Source of the DNA: Flavihumibacter solisilvae
GTDB taxonomy: Bacteria > Bacteroidota > Bacteroidia > Chitinophagales > Chitinophagaceae
Length of the DNA stretch: 39,258 nt
Direction of reading: 5' to 3'
Assembly: GCF_000814475.1 (NCBI RefSeq)
Contig: NZ_JSVC01000022.1
Span: 1-39,258, forward strand
Shown here: positions 8,831-17,380 of the stretch, piece by piece
Layout: every line of letters starts with the position of its first letter
How positions within the stretch are numbered: the first letter of the stretch is position 1
Made by a program: the position numbers and the translations under genes
The notes under the pieces: generated by a model
Told to the model about the DNA's origin: nothing
Databases searched by the model: none
Seen by the model: the letters and a program-made list of their open reading frames with translations, nothing else

Positions 8831-9538
8831 TTACTTCAATCTCCGTTCAACCTCAAGCCTATACATCCTGCTTACTGGCAATTGCTGCCGGTTGACTTCG
8901 ATAATTTCTTTCGAGTAGGAATCGATCTTGTCCATGGCAACAATGAATGAGCGATGGATGCGCACGAAAGAATAATGTGCAAGCTCTTCTTCGAGGGCGG
9001 AGATTGCCTGCTTTGTGACTATGGTCTTATTATTCGTCACCACCTTGATATAGTCGCCAATACTTTCAAAATAAAGGATATCCTGCACGGCGACCTTCAT
9101 TGTCTTGCGGTTGGTGCGGAAATACAGGAATCCGTCTTTGCGTGGGGTTTCAGGGGCAGCTATGGTAGTAACAGGAGCCTGTTCAATGACTTTATTGACG
9201 GCCTTCAGGAAACGTTCGAATGAAATGGGCTTCAGCAGGTAATCTACTGCATTGAGATCATAACCTTCGACTGCAAACTCCCGGTGTGCTGTTGTGAAGA
9301 TCAGTTTCGGCGGATTACGCAGGGTGCGCACGAAATCCGTTCCGAGTAACTGAGGCATCTGGATATCGAGGAATAAAAGATCTACAGCTTTTGTGGTAAG
9401 CATGCTCATTGCTTCAATGGCATCGGGACTCGTGCCGACAAGTTCAAGCGATGGCACAGCCTGGATATGATGTACGATCACATCCAGCGCAGGTGGTTCA
9501 TCATCTACAGCGAGGCAACGTATTCTTTGTTTAAGCAT
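8831..9538 (-). CDS. LytTR-family response regulator
   Basis: Residues 1-120 are a receiver domain with the acidic pair DDE (12-14), phospho-acceptor Asp58 in FLDIQMP, Thr in TTAH and Lys in LKPISF. After a linker, residues from about 135 form a LytTR DNA-binding domain (KTMKVAVQDILYFESIGDYIKV, then SFVRIHRSFIVAMDKI). LytTR regulators bind imperfect direct repeats upstream of target genes. The gene overlaps the stop of the upstream LytS-like kinase by 8 bases, so the pair forms one two-component system. The targets cannot be seen from the sequence. Confidence 0.95.
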   Translation of the reverse strand: MLKQRIRCLAVDDEPPALDVIVHHIQAVPSLELVGTSPDAIEAMSMLTTKAVDLLFLDIQMPQLLGTDFVRTLRNPPKLIFTTAHREFAVEGYDLNAVDYLLKPISFERFLKAVNKVIEQAPVTTIAAPETPRKDGFLYFRTNRKTMKVAVQDILYFESIGDYIKVVTNNKTIVTKQAISALEEELAHYSFVRIHRSFIVAMDKIDSYSKEIIEVNRQQLPVSRMYRLEVERRLK

Positions 9539-10676
9539 GCTGCAGGTTATTATTGTAAGCGGGCGCGTCCTCCAACTCCAGTTGAAGGTTCACCGCGTAA
9601 GTATCAGGCGTGGACCTGATATCCAATTTAAAATTATTTCCGTAAATGAGTTCCAGCCGCCGGCGCAGGTTGCTGAGGCCAATCCCTCCTTTCAGGCCTT
9701 TGATCTCTGTCTTGCTGTTACGGATCAGGAGTTCAAATTGCCTGCCCTGTACCGAGATCGACATCTCGATCCATTGCTTCCCCCTTGACACTCCGGCTCC
9801 GTGTTTGTAACAGTTCTCGATGCAGGGCAGCAAAAGTTGCGGCGGGATCATTAGTCCATCCGTGCGGCCATAAATCGCCTTTGACATTTCCAGCCTGTTG
9901 CCGAACCGCCCGTTCTGCAGGGCAATATAACCATCGATCATTTCAAGTTCACGATCCAGCGGAACCAAACAACTGCTGCAATCGTAGATCATGTAACGCA
10001 TCATATCGTAAAGCTGGCGTACAGCATCCTTTGCAAATGCCGACCGTTTCAGTGTGTAGGAGTAAATGAGGTTTAGTGCATTAAAGAGAAAATGCGGCTG
10101 TACCTGGTTGTTGAGAAGTTTCAATTCCGCTTCAGCGTTTGCAACTACCAGTTGGTCTTTCATCCGGATCTCGATGAAACTGTTGCGCGCCGTTTTTGCA
10201 ACCAGGAAGATTGAACCCATGGCCAATGGACCAAAATTGACGAACCCCCATAAATAGCCCCACAGCTGCAGGAAGGCAGGTTGCTGATCTGTCGTTTTCC
10301 CATTGATATACTGACACATCAAATATTGCAAAGCCATAGCGGCAAAGCAATAAAAGGTTAAGCCTGCAATCATAAGCAATTTGCCGTGGTATTTTTTTAA
10401 ATAGGGAAGCACCAAATAAACAGCCGTGTAGGTAAAGAGCATTTCGAAACCAAGCTCAGCAGTCACAAACGAAGCACTCATGGACAGGTCGGCTGCAGTC
10501 AATTGGTCCTGCACCAACGAAAACATGACAAACGTCTGCATCCAGAGAAACAGGTAACGTGCTACCCAGACACAGCCGTGCCGCAGCAGAACGAACCTGC
10601 TGCTTTCACTGAAAATAAGCTCATGCAATTGTGCATTAGCCTTTTGCGACAACAACATTCCCGGCGACTTCTCCAT
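9531..10676 (-). CDS. LytS-like sensor histidine kinase (His_kinase family)
   Basis: Four or more hydrophobic helices make up roughly the first 170 residues of the longest frame; the cytoplasmic part has the His_kinase box QPHFLFNALNLIYSY, an N-box (LLLPCIENCYKHG) and a G-box (GGIGLSNLRRRLELIYG). All residues expected for phosphotransfer to the LytTR regulator downstream are present. Three ATG starts are possible: 10709 (74-base overlap with the upstream gene), 10676 (41-base overlap, used here) and 10658 (23-base overlap, MLLSQKANAQ). The N-terminal block LHELIFSESSRFVLLRHG resembles the start of the upstream protein (WNEFFFSDNSRQHYLRHG), so the two genes are tandem paralogues. Confidence 0.92.
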   Translation of the reverse strand: MEKSPGMLLSQKANAQLHELIFSESSRFVLLRHGCVWVARYLFLWMQTFVMFSLVQDQLTAADLSMSASFVTAELGFEMLFTYTAVYLVLPYLKKYHGKLLMIAGLTFYCFAAMALQYLMCQYINGKTTDQQPAFLQLWGYLWGFVNFGPLAMGSIFLVAKTARNSFIEIRMKDQLVVANAEAELKLLNNQVQPHFLFNALNLIYSYTLKRSAFAKDAVRQLYDMMRYMIYDCSSCLVPLDRELEMIDGYIALQNGRFGNRLEMSKAIYGRTDGLMIPPQLLLPCIENCYKHGAGVSRGKQWIEMSISVQGRQFELLIRNSKTEIKGLKGGIGLSNLRRRLELIYGNNFKLDIRSTPDTYAVNLQLELEDAPAYNNNLQHA

Positions 10677-11328
10677 ATAGCGAATAACTGAGTTTATCTG
10701 AAAGTTCAATTATGATATCAGCAGCTTCGTCCGAATCTTTTGAAACATGATCCATTACATTTTCCAGGCACTCCAAAATGAAATCCGGGTGAATGCTTGC
10801 TCTAGCCATTTGTAGTTCCATCCTTTTCCGCTTTTTCAATAACTCATGCCTGTTCATCCGCTGCCCGTAAAGATTACGGGTGAACCGGATACCTGCAACA
10901 AAAATTGCGGCGAGCATTGCATTTATGCTGTTTATGAAGCCAAGGGATAAGATGCGTAAAAGCGGAATGCCTTCCAGCCCGGTGGGACTTGCCCATGCAA
11001 AGAACAGGAAGCTGAAACTGAAATTCACCAGGTTCACAACCAGGAAAAGCAACAGGCAACTGACGGCCAGCAGGAACGCATTCGAACGCAGTGCATAACG
11101 TGGATATATGAATCCGAGCATGATATATACGGATGTAATTGAGGCAGGCAGGAAACAGCAGACACTGATAAAAGAAACCAAAAAGAGATCACCCGGATCA
11201 AGGCCCTTTATACACCCGGGGGAAATGCCCTGTGCATAATAATACAGGCTGAATATAAGCCAGAATACGCCGTGCCGCAGGTAGTGCTGGCGGGAATTAT
11301 CGGAGAAAAAGAACTCGTTCCAGTTCAT
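10636..11328 (-). CDS. Truncated LytS-like pseudokinase, no catalytic ATPase domain
   Basis: This 230-residue protein has a multi-helix membrane region (about 20-150) and a short cytoplasmic tail. The tail matches the His_kinase dimerisation box, but the motif reads IHPDFILECLENV where the intact paralogue has VQPHFLFNALNLI: the phospho-acceptor His is Asp182 and the Asn is Glu. The protein stops shortly after ELSDKLSYSLY, before any ATP-binding N- or G-box. It therefore cannot act as a kinase alone. It lies directly upstream of, and overlaps, the intact kinase gene. It may form heterodimers and act as a sensory or regulatory subunit, or be the decayed remnant of a duplication whose catalytic half was lost. 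Confidence 0.8.
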   Translation of the reverse strand: MNWNEFFFSDNSRQHYLRHGVFWLIFSLYYYAQGISPGCIKGLDPGDLFLVSFISVCCFLPASITSVYIMLGFIYPRYALRSNAFLLAVSCLLLFLVVNLVNFSFSFLFFAWASPTGLEGIPLLRILSLGFINSINAMLAAIFVAGIRFTRNLYGQRMNRHELLKKRKRMELQMARASIHPDFILECLENVMDHVSKDSDEAADIIIELSDKLSYSLYGEVAGNVVVAKG

Positions 11329-11344
11329 AACCCGTGCTTTAATT

Positions 11345-11352
11345 TAAAGTTA
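11345..11352 (-). promoter_or_regulatory. Possible -7 box for the LytS/LytTR operon
   Basis: On the minus strand TAACTTTA matches seven of eight positions of TAnnTTTG and lies 16 bases upstream of the first start codon (11328). No convincing -33 TTG is seen. Confidence 0.3.
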
Positions 11353-11493
11353 CACAGATAACTGTTTTCGGGGCAGATTAATAGACGAATGCCATTCGTC
11401 GACGTTAAGCTGACTTTACATGCCTGCACCTGTATTCCGGCATCAGGGTTCGTGCAGCAGTCGAATAGAAAAATCAAGGGCCTTTTCCGCTGC

Positions 11494-11501
11494 TACTTTT
11501 G
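11494..11501 (+). promoter_or_regulatory. -7 box (TACTTTTG) for the secreted PepSY-like protein
   Basis: TACTTTTG is a perfect TAnnTTTG octamer, the same sequence as upstream of the PolX-like gene. It lies 23 bases before the ATG at 11525, and the leader CTAAACAACAAAAACACA is A-rich as usual in this phylum. No TTG is seen at -33. Confidence 0.5.
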
Positions 11502-11524
11502 ACTAAACAACAAAAACACATTTT

Positions 11525-12034
11525 ATGAAAAAGTCATTCTTCATCCTCGTGCTGGCAGTGCTGGCCTATGGATCAAAAGCAGTTGCACAAGGCGGTTCAG
11601 GCGACTTTGACGGTTCCGTTGCGAAACTCGATGCAACAGGAAAAAAAGTTGCTGCACCAAAAGTAAGCAGCTCGAGAGTGTACAAGGATTTCAGTAAAAG
11701 ATTCCATGCAGCTGAAGACGTGGTGTGGTATGAAACTCCCAAAGGATTCATTGCTTCGTTCTCTGCAGATGGAATCAAAACACATGCTGAATATGACAAA
11801 CGCGGACAGTGGATAACCAATATCCTTTCCTACCCTGAAAGCAAACTGGACCGCGAGATCCGCCGCATGGTTCTGAGTAACTATATAGATTACAATATCA
11901 CCTGGGTTAATGAAGTGCAGCTGAATGATCGGAGTATTTACCTCGTGCAGGTATTTGACGGACAAAATACACTTCACCTTAAAATAAGCGAAGGTGAAAT
12001 GGAAACCATTGCACGTTATCATGCAAAGCCCTGA
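11525..12034 (+). CDS. Secreted PepSY-like protein of unknown function
   Basis: The N-terminus MKKSFFILVLAVLAYGSKAVAQ is a signal peptide. The rest (about 147 residues) has the pattern of small periplasmic PepSY-like/DUF2874 proteins: FSKRFHAAEDVVWYETPKGFIASFSADG, then a hydrophilic Y-D-K-R-G-Q-W turn and a helix with LDREIRRMVLSNYIDYNITWV. Such proteins are common in Bacteroidota and may bind peptides or inhibit proteases, but this is not proven and the family match is from memory of the pattern. A perfect -7 box lies upstream. The gene is divergent from the LytTR operon, which may make it a regulatory target. Confidence 0.75.
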   Translation: MKKSFFILVLAVLAYGSKAVAQGGSGDFDGSVAKLDATGKKVAAPKVSSSRVYKDFSKRFHAAEDVVWYETPKGFIASFSADGIKTHAEYDKRGQWITNILSYPESKLDREIRRMVLSNYIDYNITWVNEVQLNDRSIYLVQVFDGQNTLHLKISEGEMETIARYHAKP

Positions 12035-12130
12035 AACAGGACCGGTCGCATTCGGCCTGAATTATGTCGCGATCCACCCCGGCATGGCCCGGCAAAAGCA
12101 GTTAACTTGGCGTAAGCAAAATCCACAGTT

Positions 12131-12625
12131 ATGCTCACTACTCCATCAGTTCAGCAGCGCGATGAACAGCACTATGTTGCCATCCGCACCAGGGTCGCGA
12201 TGAATGATATCCCGAAAGAGCTTCCCCCGCTGATCCCAAGGGTTATGGACTGGCTGGGGAAGCATGATCTCGCACCGGCCGGACCGCTCTTCTTCCAGTA
12301 CCGGCATATGGATCCTGACAATACACTGATCACTGAAGTGGGGTTTCCCGTAAGCAGACCTGCACAGGCTGAAGGGCAGGTAATCGCCGGTTCCTTTCCG
12401 AAAGGGAAATATGCCATCATTACTCACCAGGGCGATTACACGCACATCCGTGAAGCCCATCGCGAACTGGACAAATGGGTAAAGGAACAGGGACTGAAAG
12501 AAAAATCCACTCCATCTCCAGAGGGCACCGAATGGGGCGGCAGGATTGAAAGTTATGTGAAGGGACCGGAGTCCAGTCCCGATGCCACGCAGTGGAAAAC
12601 TGACATCCTTTACCTGGTCGGCTAA
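12131..12625 (+). CDS. GyrI-like effector-binding domain protein
   Basis: A 164-residue single-domain protein matching the GyrI-like/AraC effector-binding fold: QQRDEQHYVAIRTRVAMNDIP at the start, a central PLFFQYRHMDPDN segment, then EVGFPVS and a late GDYTHIREAHRELDKWVKEQGL. Stand-alone members bind small hydrophobic ligands, hydrolyse toxic cyclopropanoid compounds, or inhibit gyrase; nothing here decides among these. There is no DNA-binding domain and no signal peptide. It ends 4 bases before the convergent glycosidase gene. The start ATG 12131 precedes the conserved first strand closely. Confidence 0.85.
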   Translation: MLTTPSVQQRDEQHYVAIRTRVAMNDIPKELPPLIPRVMDWLGKHDLAPAGPLFFQYRHMDPDNTLITEVGFPVSRPAQAEGQVIAGSFPKGKYAIITHQGDYTHIREAHRELDKWVKEQGLKEKSTPSPEGTEWGGRIESYVKGPESSPDATQWKTDILYLVG

Positions 12626-12629
12626 GCAC

Positions 12630-15332
12630 TCAAACGAGCAACGGGTCGGGTTGAACAAACATTCCCTTCACTCCTTCTGCCAGCAGCTGTGCGGACATGT
12701 CATGAGAGAATAACTGCAGGCTCCTGGCTATTGTGCCCGACCATCCTGTCTGGTGACTTGCACCTAGTCCCGCGCCGTTCTCCGCCTGGTAATACTCGTA
12801 GAACAGGATATAATCGCGCCAGTTGGGATCTTCCTGGAATTTCTGCGCACCACCGAATAATGCCCTATGCCCATTTTCGTCTTTGGTAAAGATTTTGGAG
12901 AGGCGGTCCGCGATATGCTCTGCAACCTGGTAAAACGTTAAGTAATTGCCGGAGCCGGTCGGACATTCAACTTTGAAATCATCGCCGTAATACATGTAGT
13001 ACTGGAGCAATGCCCTGATGACGAGTGCATTTACAGGCATCCAGATCGGACCGCGCCAGTTGGAGTTTCCCCCGAACATACCTGAATCGGATTCCCCTGG
13101 CGTATAAGCGACACTGTAATCCTGGTCCTTCACCCTGATGGTATATGGGTGTTCCAGGTGGTAACGGGACAAAGAACGGATGCCATAGGGACCAAGGAAT
13201 TCATTTTCATCAAGCAGTTTACCCAGTACACGCCGGAGATTTGTTTCATTGAGGATACCCGCCATTTTACGCCCGCCAACCCCGGGTTCAAGGCAATCGT
13301 GGATCCTTTCCTGCAGGTCGGCATGAGAATGCAACAATCTTTTCAGTTCAGCCCCCAGCTCGGGATATTTCCTGGTCAATACGCCATCATAAGTGCACAC
13401 TGCACATAACGGCAATAGCCCGACAAAAGAACGCACTTTCAACCGCTGTGCTGTTCCGTCTGGCAATTGCAGCACATCGTAGAAGAATCCATCTTCTTCA
13501 TCCCACATGCAGGATTCGCCGGGATCCACCATGGAAGCTGCGATCCTGAGAAAATGTTCCACATACTTTATGGTGGACGTGATATAATCCTTATCGCGTA
13601 TTGCCAGTTCAATGGCGATCTCCAGCATGTTCTGGCTGAACAATGCCATCCATGCTGTACTGTCGGCCTGCTCCAGGCAGCCACCAGTAGGTAACGGTGC
13701 ACTGCGATCGAAAACACCGATATTGTCGAGCCCAAGGAACCCACCTTCAAATACATTATGGCCGGAACGGTCTCTCCTGTTTATCCACCACGAAAAATTC
13801 AGTTCCAGTTTATGAAAATTGTTCCTCAGCCAGTGGATGTCATCAATGTGATGGATCATGTTTTCAAGGCGATAAGTATAGATCGTTGCCCAGGCAAGTA
13901 CCGGGGGATTTACATCCCCGAAATTCCATTCGTACGCGGGCACCTGGCCGTTAGGATGCATGTAATGGCCAGCGAGCATGAGGCTGAGTTGCTGTTTGCC
14001 GAAATCAGAATCAACAAGGGTTAATGCCAGCACGTGAAAAGCAATGTCCCACGATGCGTACCAGGGATACTCCCATTTATCGGGCATTGAAATGATGTCA
14101 CTGTTGCTCATGTGTTGCCATTCGAAATTCCGCGAAACGGTCTCATCACGCCCATTCAGCCAGACTGTTATATCATACAGGTAGAATTGTTTGCTCCACA
14201 ACATACCGGCAATTGCCTGCCGCATAATGTTTTTTTCGTCGGCACTAAGTGAGGCGGGAATTTTGGAATCGAAAAATTCATCTGCCTCGAACTTGCGTTG
14301 TGCTATGGCATTTTCAAAGTCATCATCAAATGGCGTATGCAGGTCGCAGGCGGAGATCCGCAGTCGAACAGATTCACTATTACCAGGCTGAACGATCAGC
14401 CAGTAACAGGCCGCTGCTTTCGTTCCCGTGCCTGCAGGATTTACCGCATCGAGCTTGTCATGCACGATGAAGTTATTGATACCATCCTTCACATAAGGAT
14501 TAGTATTTGGTGTACCAAAGATCCTCTCCGTATTTGTTTCATTGTCGGTGAAAAGCAGTGAAGGTTTGCCTTCACAATAAAGAAACATATCGCTGGCTTC
14601 GGAATGGGTCGCACGAATGATGGTGGTTGTTTTATTGGCGACCCGCGTCAATTCCGGCTTTTCGTTGTCTTCATGGTGCGACCAGTTGTTCCTGAACCAC
14701 AGTGTGGGCAACAGGCACAGGATCGCTGGCTGGTCACCACGATTATGTACGGAAATTTTAACCAGGATGTCATCAGGTGAAGCCTTGGCATATTCCACAA
14801 ATACATCAAAATACCGGTCGTCGTCAAACACGCCCGTATCGATCAGTTCGTACTCAAATTCATTGCGGGTTCGTTTCCTGTTGGTGGCAACAATATCGTC
14901 GTACGGGTAAGCGGACTGCGGATATTTGTACAGGTATTTCATATAGGAATGCGTGGGTGTACAATCGAGGTAGTAATAGTATTCCTTCACATCTTCCCCA
15001 TGGTTTCCTTCGCTGTTGGTTAGACCGAAAAGCCTTTCTTTAATGATCGGATCATTGCCATTCCACATGGCAACGGCGAAGCAAAGGTTTTGCCGGTTGT
15101 CTGAGATACCCGCAATACCATCTTCTCCCCACCGGTATGTACGAGATCTTGCCTGGTCGTGGGTGAAATAATTCCATGCATCGCCATTTTTACTGTAGTC
15201 TTCCCGAACCGTACCCCACTGGCGTTCACTGAGATAAGGTCCCCAGTTTTTCCAGAAAGAAATTTTGTCGCGGTCTGCAATCATTCGTTGTGATTCCGCT
15301 TCGTTATGCAACGGGTAATTGACTGTTTCCAT
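12630..15332 (-). CDS. Cytosolic GH63 / MGH1-like glycoside hydrolase
   Basis: The 900-residue protein has an N-terminal beta domain rich in aromatic residues (WKNWGPYLSERQWGTVREDYS near 28, YDDIVATNRKR near 142) and a C-terminal (alpha/alpha)6 barrel of the GH63 / mannosylglycerate-hydrolase type. Barrel motifs include WYASWDIAFHVLAL, DSTAWMALFSQNMLEIA, WDEEDGFFYDVL and NSNWRGPIWMPVNALVI. Family members cleave alpha-glucosides, mannosylglycerate or glucosylglycerate by inversion; the substrate here cannot be told. There is no signal peptide, so it acts in the cytoplasm. It is divergent from a HAD sugar-phosphatase-like gene, which fits a small sugar or compatible-solute function. Confidence 0.88.
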   Translation of the reverse strand: METVNYPLHNEAESQRMIADRDKISFWKNWGPYLSERQWGTVREDYSKNGDAWNYFTHDQARSRTYRWGEDGIAGISDNRQNLCFAVAMWNGNDPIIKERLFGLTNSEGNHGEDVKEYYYYLDCTPTHSYMKYLYKYPQSAYPYDDIVATNRKRTRNEFEYELIDTGVFDDDRYFDVFVEYAKASPDDILVKISVHNRGDQPAILCLLPTLWFRNNWSHHEDNEKPELTRVANKTTTIIRATHSEASDMFLYCEGKPSLLFTDNETNTERIFGTPNTNPYVKDGINNFIVHDKLDAVNPAGTGTKAAACYWLIVQPGNSESVRLRISACDLHTPFDDDFENAIAQRKFEADEFFDSKIPASLSADEKNIMRQAIAGMLWSKQFYLYDITVWLNGRDETVSRNFEWQHMSNSDIISMPDKWEYPWYASWDIAFHVLALTLVDSDFGKQQLSLMLAGHYMHPNGQVPAYEWNFGDVNPPVLAWATIYTYRLENMIHHIDDIHWLRNNFHKLELNFSWWINRRDRSGHNVFEGGFLGLDNIGVFDRSAPLPTGGCLEQADSTAWMALFSQNMLEIAIELAIRDKDYITSTIKYVEHFLRIAASMVDPGESCMWDEEDGFFYDVLQLPDGTAQRLKVRSFVGLLPLCAVCTYDGVLTRKYPELGAELKRLLHSHADLQERIHDCLEPGVGGRKMAGILNETNLRRVLGKLLDENEFLGPYGIRSLSRYHLEHPYTIRVKDQDYSVAYTPGESDSGMFGGNSNWRGPIWMPVNALVIRALLQYYMYYGDDFKVECPTGSGNYLTFYQVAEHIADRLSKIFTKDENGHRALFGGAQKFQEDPNWRDYILFYEYYQAENGAGLGASHQTGWSGTIARSLQLFSHDMSAQLLAEGVKGMFVQPDPLLV

Positions 15333-15453
15333 GATTGAAGATTTGAAGTTGATTCAACCAGGTTATTCAGGGGAGACGGCAACGGGGAGTCAGTGCAAGG
15401 TAAAGAAAGCTGAGGGTCTGCCGGCATCGAAATTTGCCCTAAATTCGGAATCA

Positions 15454-16134
15454 ATGAATAAGCAGGAAAATGAAAACATTGCGGTCATCTTTGATATGGA
15501 TGGCGTTATTATTGACAGCAATCCGCTGATCACCAGGGCGTGGAAGGAATTTTTTGCCGCTCACGGCCTTGCGCTGAGCGATGAACAGATGCGGCAGTAT
15601 GTCTTTGGCCGGACGGTCATCGATACGCTGACGATGGTGCTGAACCGAGAACCCACTGCAAAGGAAATTGCCAGGTGCGAAACAGAAGTAAACGGGAATG
15701 TAAAACAGTTGTACCAGAGCGAAGGAAAGATCGTTGATGGCTTCACTCCTTTTGTGAAATCACTGATCGAGAACGATATCCTTGTTGCCATTGCCACCTC
15801 TGCCCCGCCTGAAAATGTCGGCATTGTACTGCGGCTCGCAGAAGCAGAACATTATTTCACGATCATATCAAATGCCTCGCATGTAAAACATTCCAAACCA
15901 CATCCCGAGATCTACCTGACAACTGCAGAGCGATTGAAGATAGATCCCGCACGGTGCGTGGTGTTTGAAGACTCTTTTTCCGGCATCCAGTCGGCCAGGT
16001 CTGCAGGCATGAAGGTAATAGGCGTTACCACTACCCACTCAGACGAAGAGTTTGCAGGACTCACAGATGATAATGTCAGCGACTTTACTGTGCTATCTGT
16101 TGCTGAGGTAAAGGAGCTGGTTGCGCAGCAATAG
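15454..16134 (+). CDS. HAD hydrolase, beta-phosphoglucomutase-like
   Basis: The 226-residue protein carries all HAD motifs: motif I FDMDGVIIDS (nucleophile Asp14, acid/base Asp16 counted from the chosen start), motif II ATSAPPENV, motif III Lys in KHSKPHPEIY, and motif IV VFEDSFSGIQSARSAGM. The cap inserted after motif I is helical, as in the phosphoglucomutase/sugar-phosphatase subfamily. The frame is open upstream to an ATG at 15319, but the added 45 residues are low-complexity and would overlap the start of the divergent glycosidase; MNKQENENIAVIF at 15454 fits the family. The tail overlaps the next, convergent gene by 50 bases. Substrate unknown. Confidence 0.9.
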   Translation: MNKQENENIAVIFDMDGVIIDSNPLITRAWKEFFAAHGLALSDEQMRQYVFGRTVIDTLTMVLNREPTAKEIARCETEVNGNVKQLYQSEGKIVDGFTPFVKSLIENDILVAIATSAPPENVGIVLRLAEAEHYFTIISNASHVKHSKPHPEIYLTTAERLKIDPARCVVFEDSFSGIQSARSAGMKVIGVTTTHSDEEFAGLTDDNVSDFTVLSVAEVKELVAQQ

Positions 16135-16600
16135 TATCCAGTTCATACTGGTGGTATTTTTCGCCCAGGATGATCAGCGATGAATGCGCATGTAAAAATC
16201 TGCTGAGAAAATACGGGTTGTTTGAAAAGCGCGCATAATCGGCCATGAACTTATTCATGATATAAGCCAATCCTTTCCTTGCTTCACTGTAGTGGCGGTG
16301 ACCAAAGATCAGTGCAAGTTCCCTGATCAGCATATCTGAAAAATTGTTGTTGAATAACTGCGGCAGTTCCCTGCTCAGCATTTCATCAATTTCATCATGC
16401 TGCGGAGCCGCAACCACTTTAGGAAGGAAGAAGGAACCCATCCGGTACACGAGCTGGTTTGCGGCGCGGTATCCGGGTTCACTATTTATTCCGTATTGGC
16501 AAAGGAGGGTGTTGGCGTCTGCCAGCCATTTGATGAGGTCTGTGGCCTTCAGGTTGTCATAATAAAACGCAGCCAGTTCTGCAGTTGCATTTCTGTTCAT
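16085..16600 (-). CDS. Hypothetical protein, helical, unknown family
   Basis: I do not recognise this 171-residue protein. It looks like an all-helical soluble protein (AELAAFYYDNLKATDLIKWL, ELPQLFNNNFSDMLIRELALIF, EARKGLAYIMNKFMADYARF) with a Pro/Gln-rich end. The frame is open to 16837, but that extension runs back through the tRNA-Leu gene and is an artefact, so I set the start at ATG 16600 (MNRNATAEL). The last 50 bases overlap the 3' end of the HAD gene on the other strand, an unusually long convergent overlap. Confidence 0.7.
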   Translation of the reverse strand: MNRNATAELAAFYYDNLKATDLIKWLADANTLLCQYGINSEPGYRAANQLVYRMGSFFLPKVVAAPQHDEIDEMLSRELPQLFNNNFSDMLIRELALIFGHRHYSEARKGLAYIMNKFMADYARFSNNPYFLSRFLHAHSSLIILGEKYHQYELDTIAAQPAPLPQQQIAQ

Positions 16601-16707
16601 GATATTGGATTTTAAAGGATAGCGCACTATTGCGCAGAAAAGGAAATTAAAGAACAAATCACAGTTTTTCATTAAAATTTTCTGAAAAGTGAACAGCAAA
16701 GGCAAAT

Positions 16708-16740
16708 AAAAAACCCCTTTGGGCATTGCACCAAAGGGGC
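16708..16740 (-). terminator. Rho-independent terminator of the tRNA-Gly/tRNA-Leu unit
   Basis: Read on the minus strand, GCCCCTTTGG and CCAAAGGGG (16731-16740 and 16714-16722) form a perfect 9-bp stem with an 8-base loop, followed by TTTTTTATTT. It lies 16 bases after the 3' end of tRNA-Leu. Confidence 0.9.
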
Positions 16741-16756
16741 TTGAATGTTTCAGAAG

Positions 16757-16843
16757 TACCCGGGACGGGAATCGAACCCGTACTCGCTTTTTCGGCGAAC
16801 AGGATTTTAAGTCCTGCGTGTCTACCTGTTCCACCACCCGGGT
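16757..16843 (-). tRNA. tRNA-Leu (anticodon UAA)
   Basis: The 87-base class II tRNA has acceptor ACCCGGG/CCCGGGT with discriminator A, a D-loop with GGTAGACA, an anticodon stem CAGGA/TCCTG around loop CTTAAAA (anticodon TAA), a long variable arm, and a T-arm ACGGG-TTCGATT-CCCGT. The CCA end is not encoded. It lies 83 bases downstream of tRNA-Gly and probably shares its promoter. Confidence 0.97.
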
Positions 16844-16885
16844 GGATTGTTATGGAGCAAAAATAACCGGACTAAGCATCCGGCA

Positions 16886-16921
16886 AAAAAAAATTCCAAA
16901 CCCGAGGTTTGGAATTTTTTT
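16886..16921. terminator. Hairpin with flanking A and T tracts between the two tRNAs
   Basis: CCAAACC (16896-16902) and GGTTTGG (16906-16912) pair around a three-base loop, and the stem extends through AATT and the A/T runs on both sides. It looks like a bidirectional terminator; on the minus strand it would attenuate or end the tRNA-Gly transcript, or serve as a processing site in a shared precursor. Confidence 0.65.
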
Positions 16922-16926
16922 AAGAG

Positions 16927-16999
<73 letters not shown>

Positions 17000-17067
17000 A
17001 TATTACCCACTGAAGCTTCAGCGTAGGTGGGTTATTTCTTAAAGAACTGTTTTTTCGATTGGGATGG

Positions 17068-17097
17068 CAAAGATAAGAACTAACTGATTTCTGCCAA
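17068..17097 (-). promoter_or_regulatory. Strong Bacteroidota promoter of the tRNA-Gly/Leu unit
   Basis: On the minus strand TTG (17097-17095) is followed after 19 bases by TATCTTTG (17075-17068), a perfect TAnnTTTG box at ideal spacing. The leader of about 60 bases before tRNA-Gly contains an ACCCAC...GTGGGT hairpin with an inner 10-bp palindrome TGAAGCTTCA, perhaps for processing. Confidence 0.75.
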
Positions 17098-17119
17098 ATT
17101 TTTCAGCCGTTTTTTTCAG

Positions 17120-17335
17120 TTATTTATACTTCGGCGTGTATTGCGTGCTCTCCGGAACAGCCACTTTCGGCTTCCCTTTGTAACGATGTGTATACAGTCC
17201 ATAACATCCGCCCAGTACAAAAGCCAGAATGCAGAAAACCTGCAGGTAAAACAGGAAAGTTGATGAATTAACCCAGTTGTAAGCAAAGTCTTTCTCCTGT
17301 GGATTCTCCAGATCGTGAGCCTGATGTTGCGCCAT
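17120..17335 (-). CDS. Small single-pass membrane protein, unknown
   Basis: A 71-residue protein with a hydrophilic N-terminus (MAQHQAHDLENPQEKDFAYNW), one transmembrane helix (TFLFYLQVFCILAFVLGGCYGLY, about 26-48) and a short basic tail (HRYKGKPKVAVPESTQY). I do not recognise the family. The clean signal-anchor layout and typical codon use support a real gene. It lies between the tRNA promoter and the glycosyltransferase gene on the same strand, 45 bases downstream of the latter. Confidence 0.6.
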   Translation of the reverse strand: MAQHQAHDLENPQEKDFAYNWVNSSTFLFYLQVFCILAFVLGGCYGLYTHRYKGKPKVAVPESTQYTPKYK

Positions 17336-17380
17336 AGTTTTGATAATTGCAGTGCAAAAATAAAGGTTCAGTAATTAAAA

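Noticed and set aside
15319-15453. Upstream extension of the HAD protein from 15319
   Set aside because: Low-complexity, overlaps the divergent glycosidase start, and precedes the FDMDG motif by far more than the family norm.
16601-16837. N-terminal extension of the unknown protein up to 16837 (MVEQVDTQDLKSC...)
   Set aside because: This stretch is a reading of the tRNA-Leu gene and its terminator; such translations are a known artefact. The start was moved to 16600.
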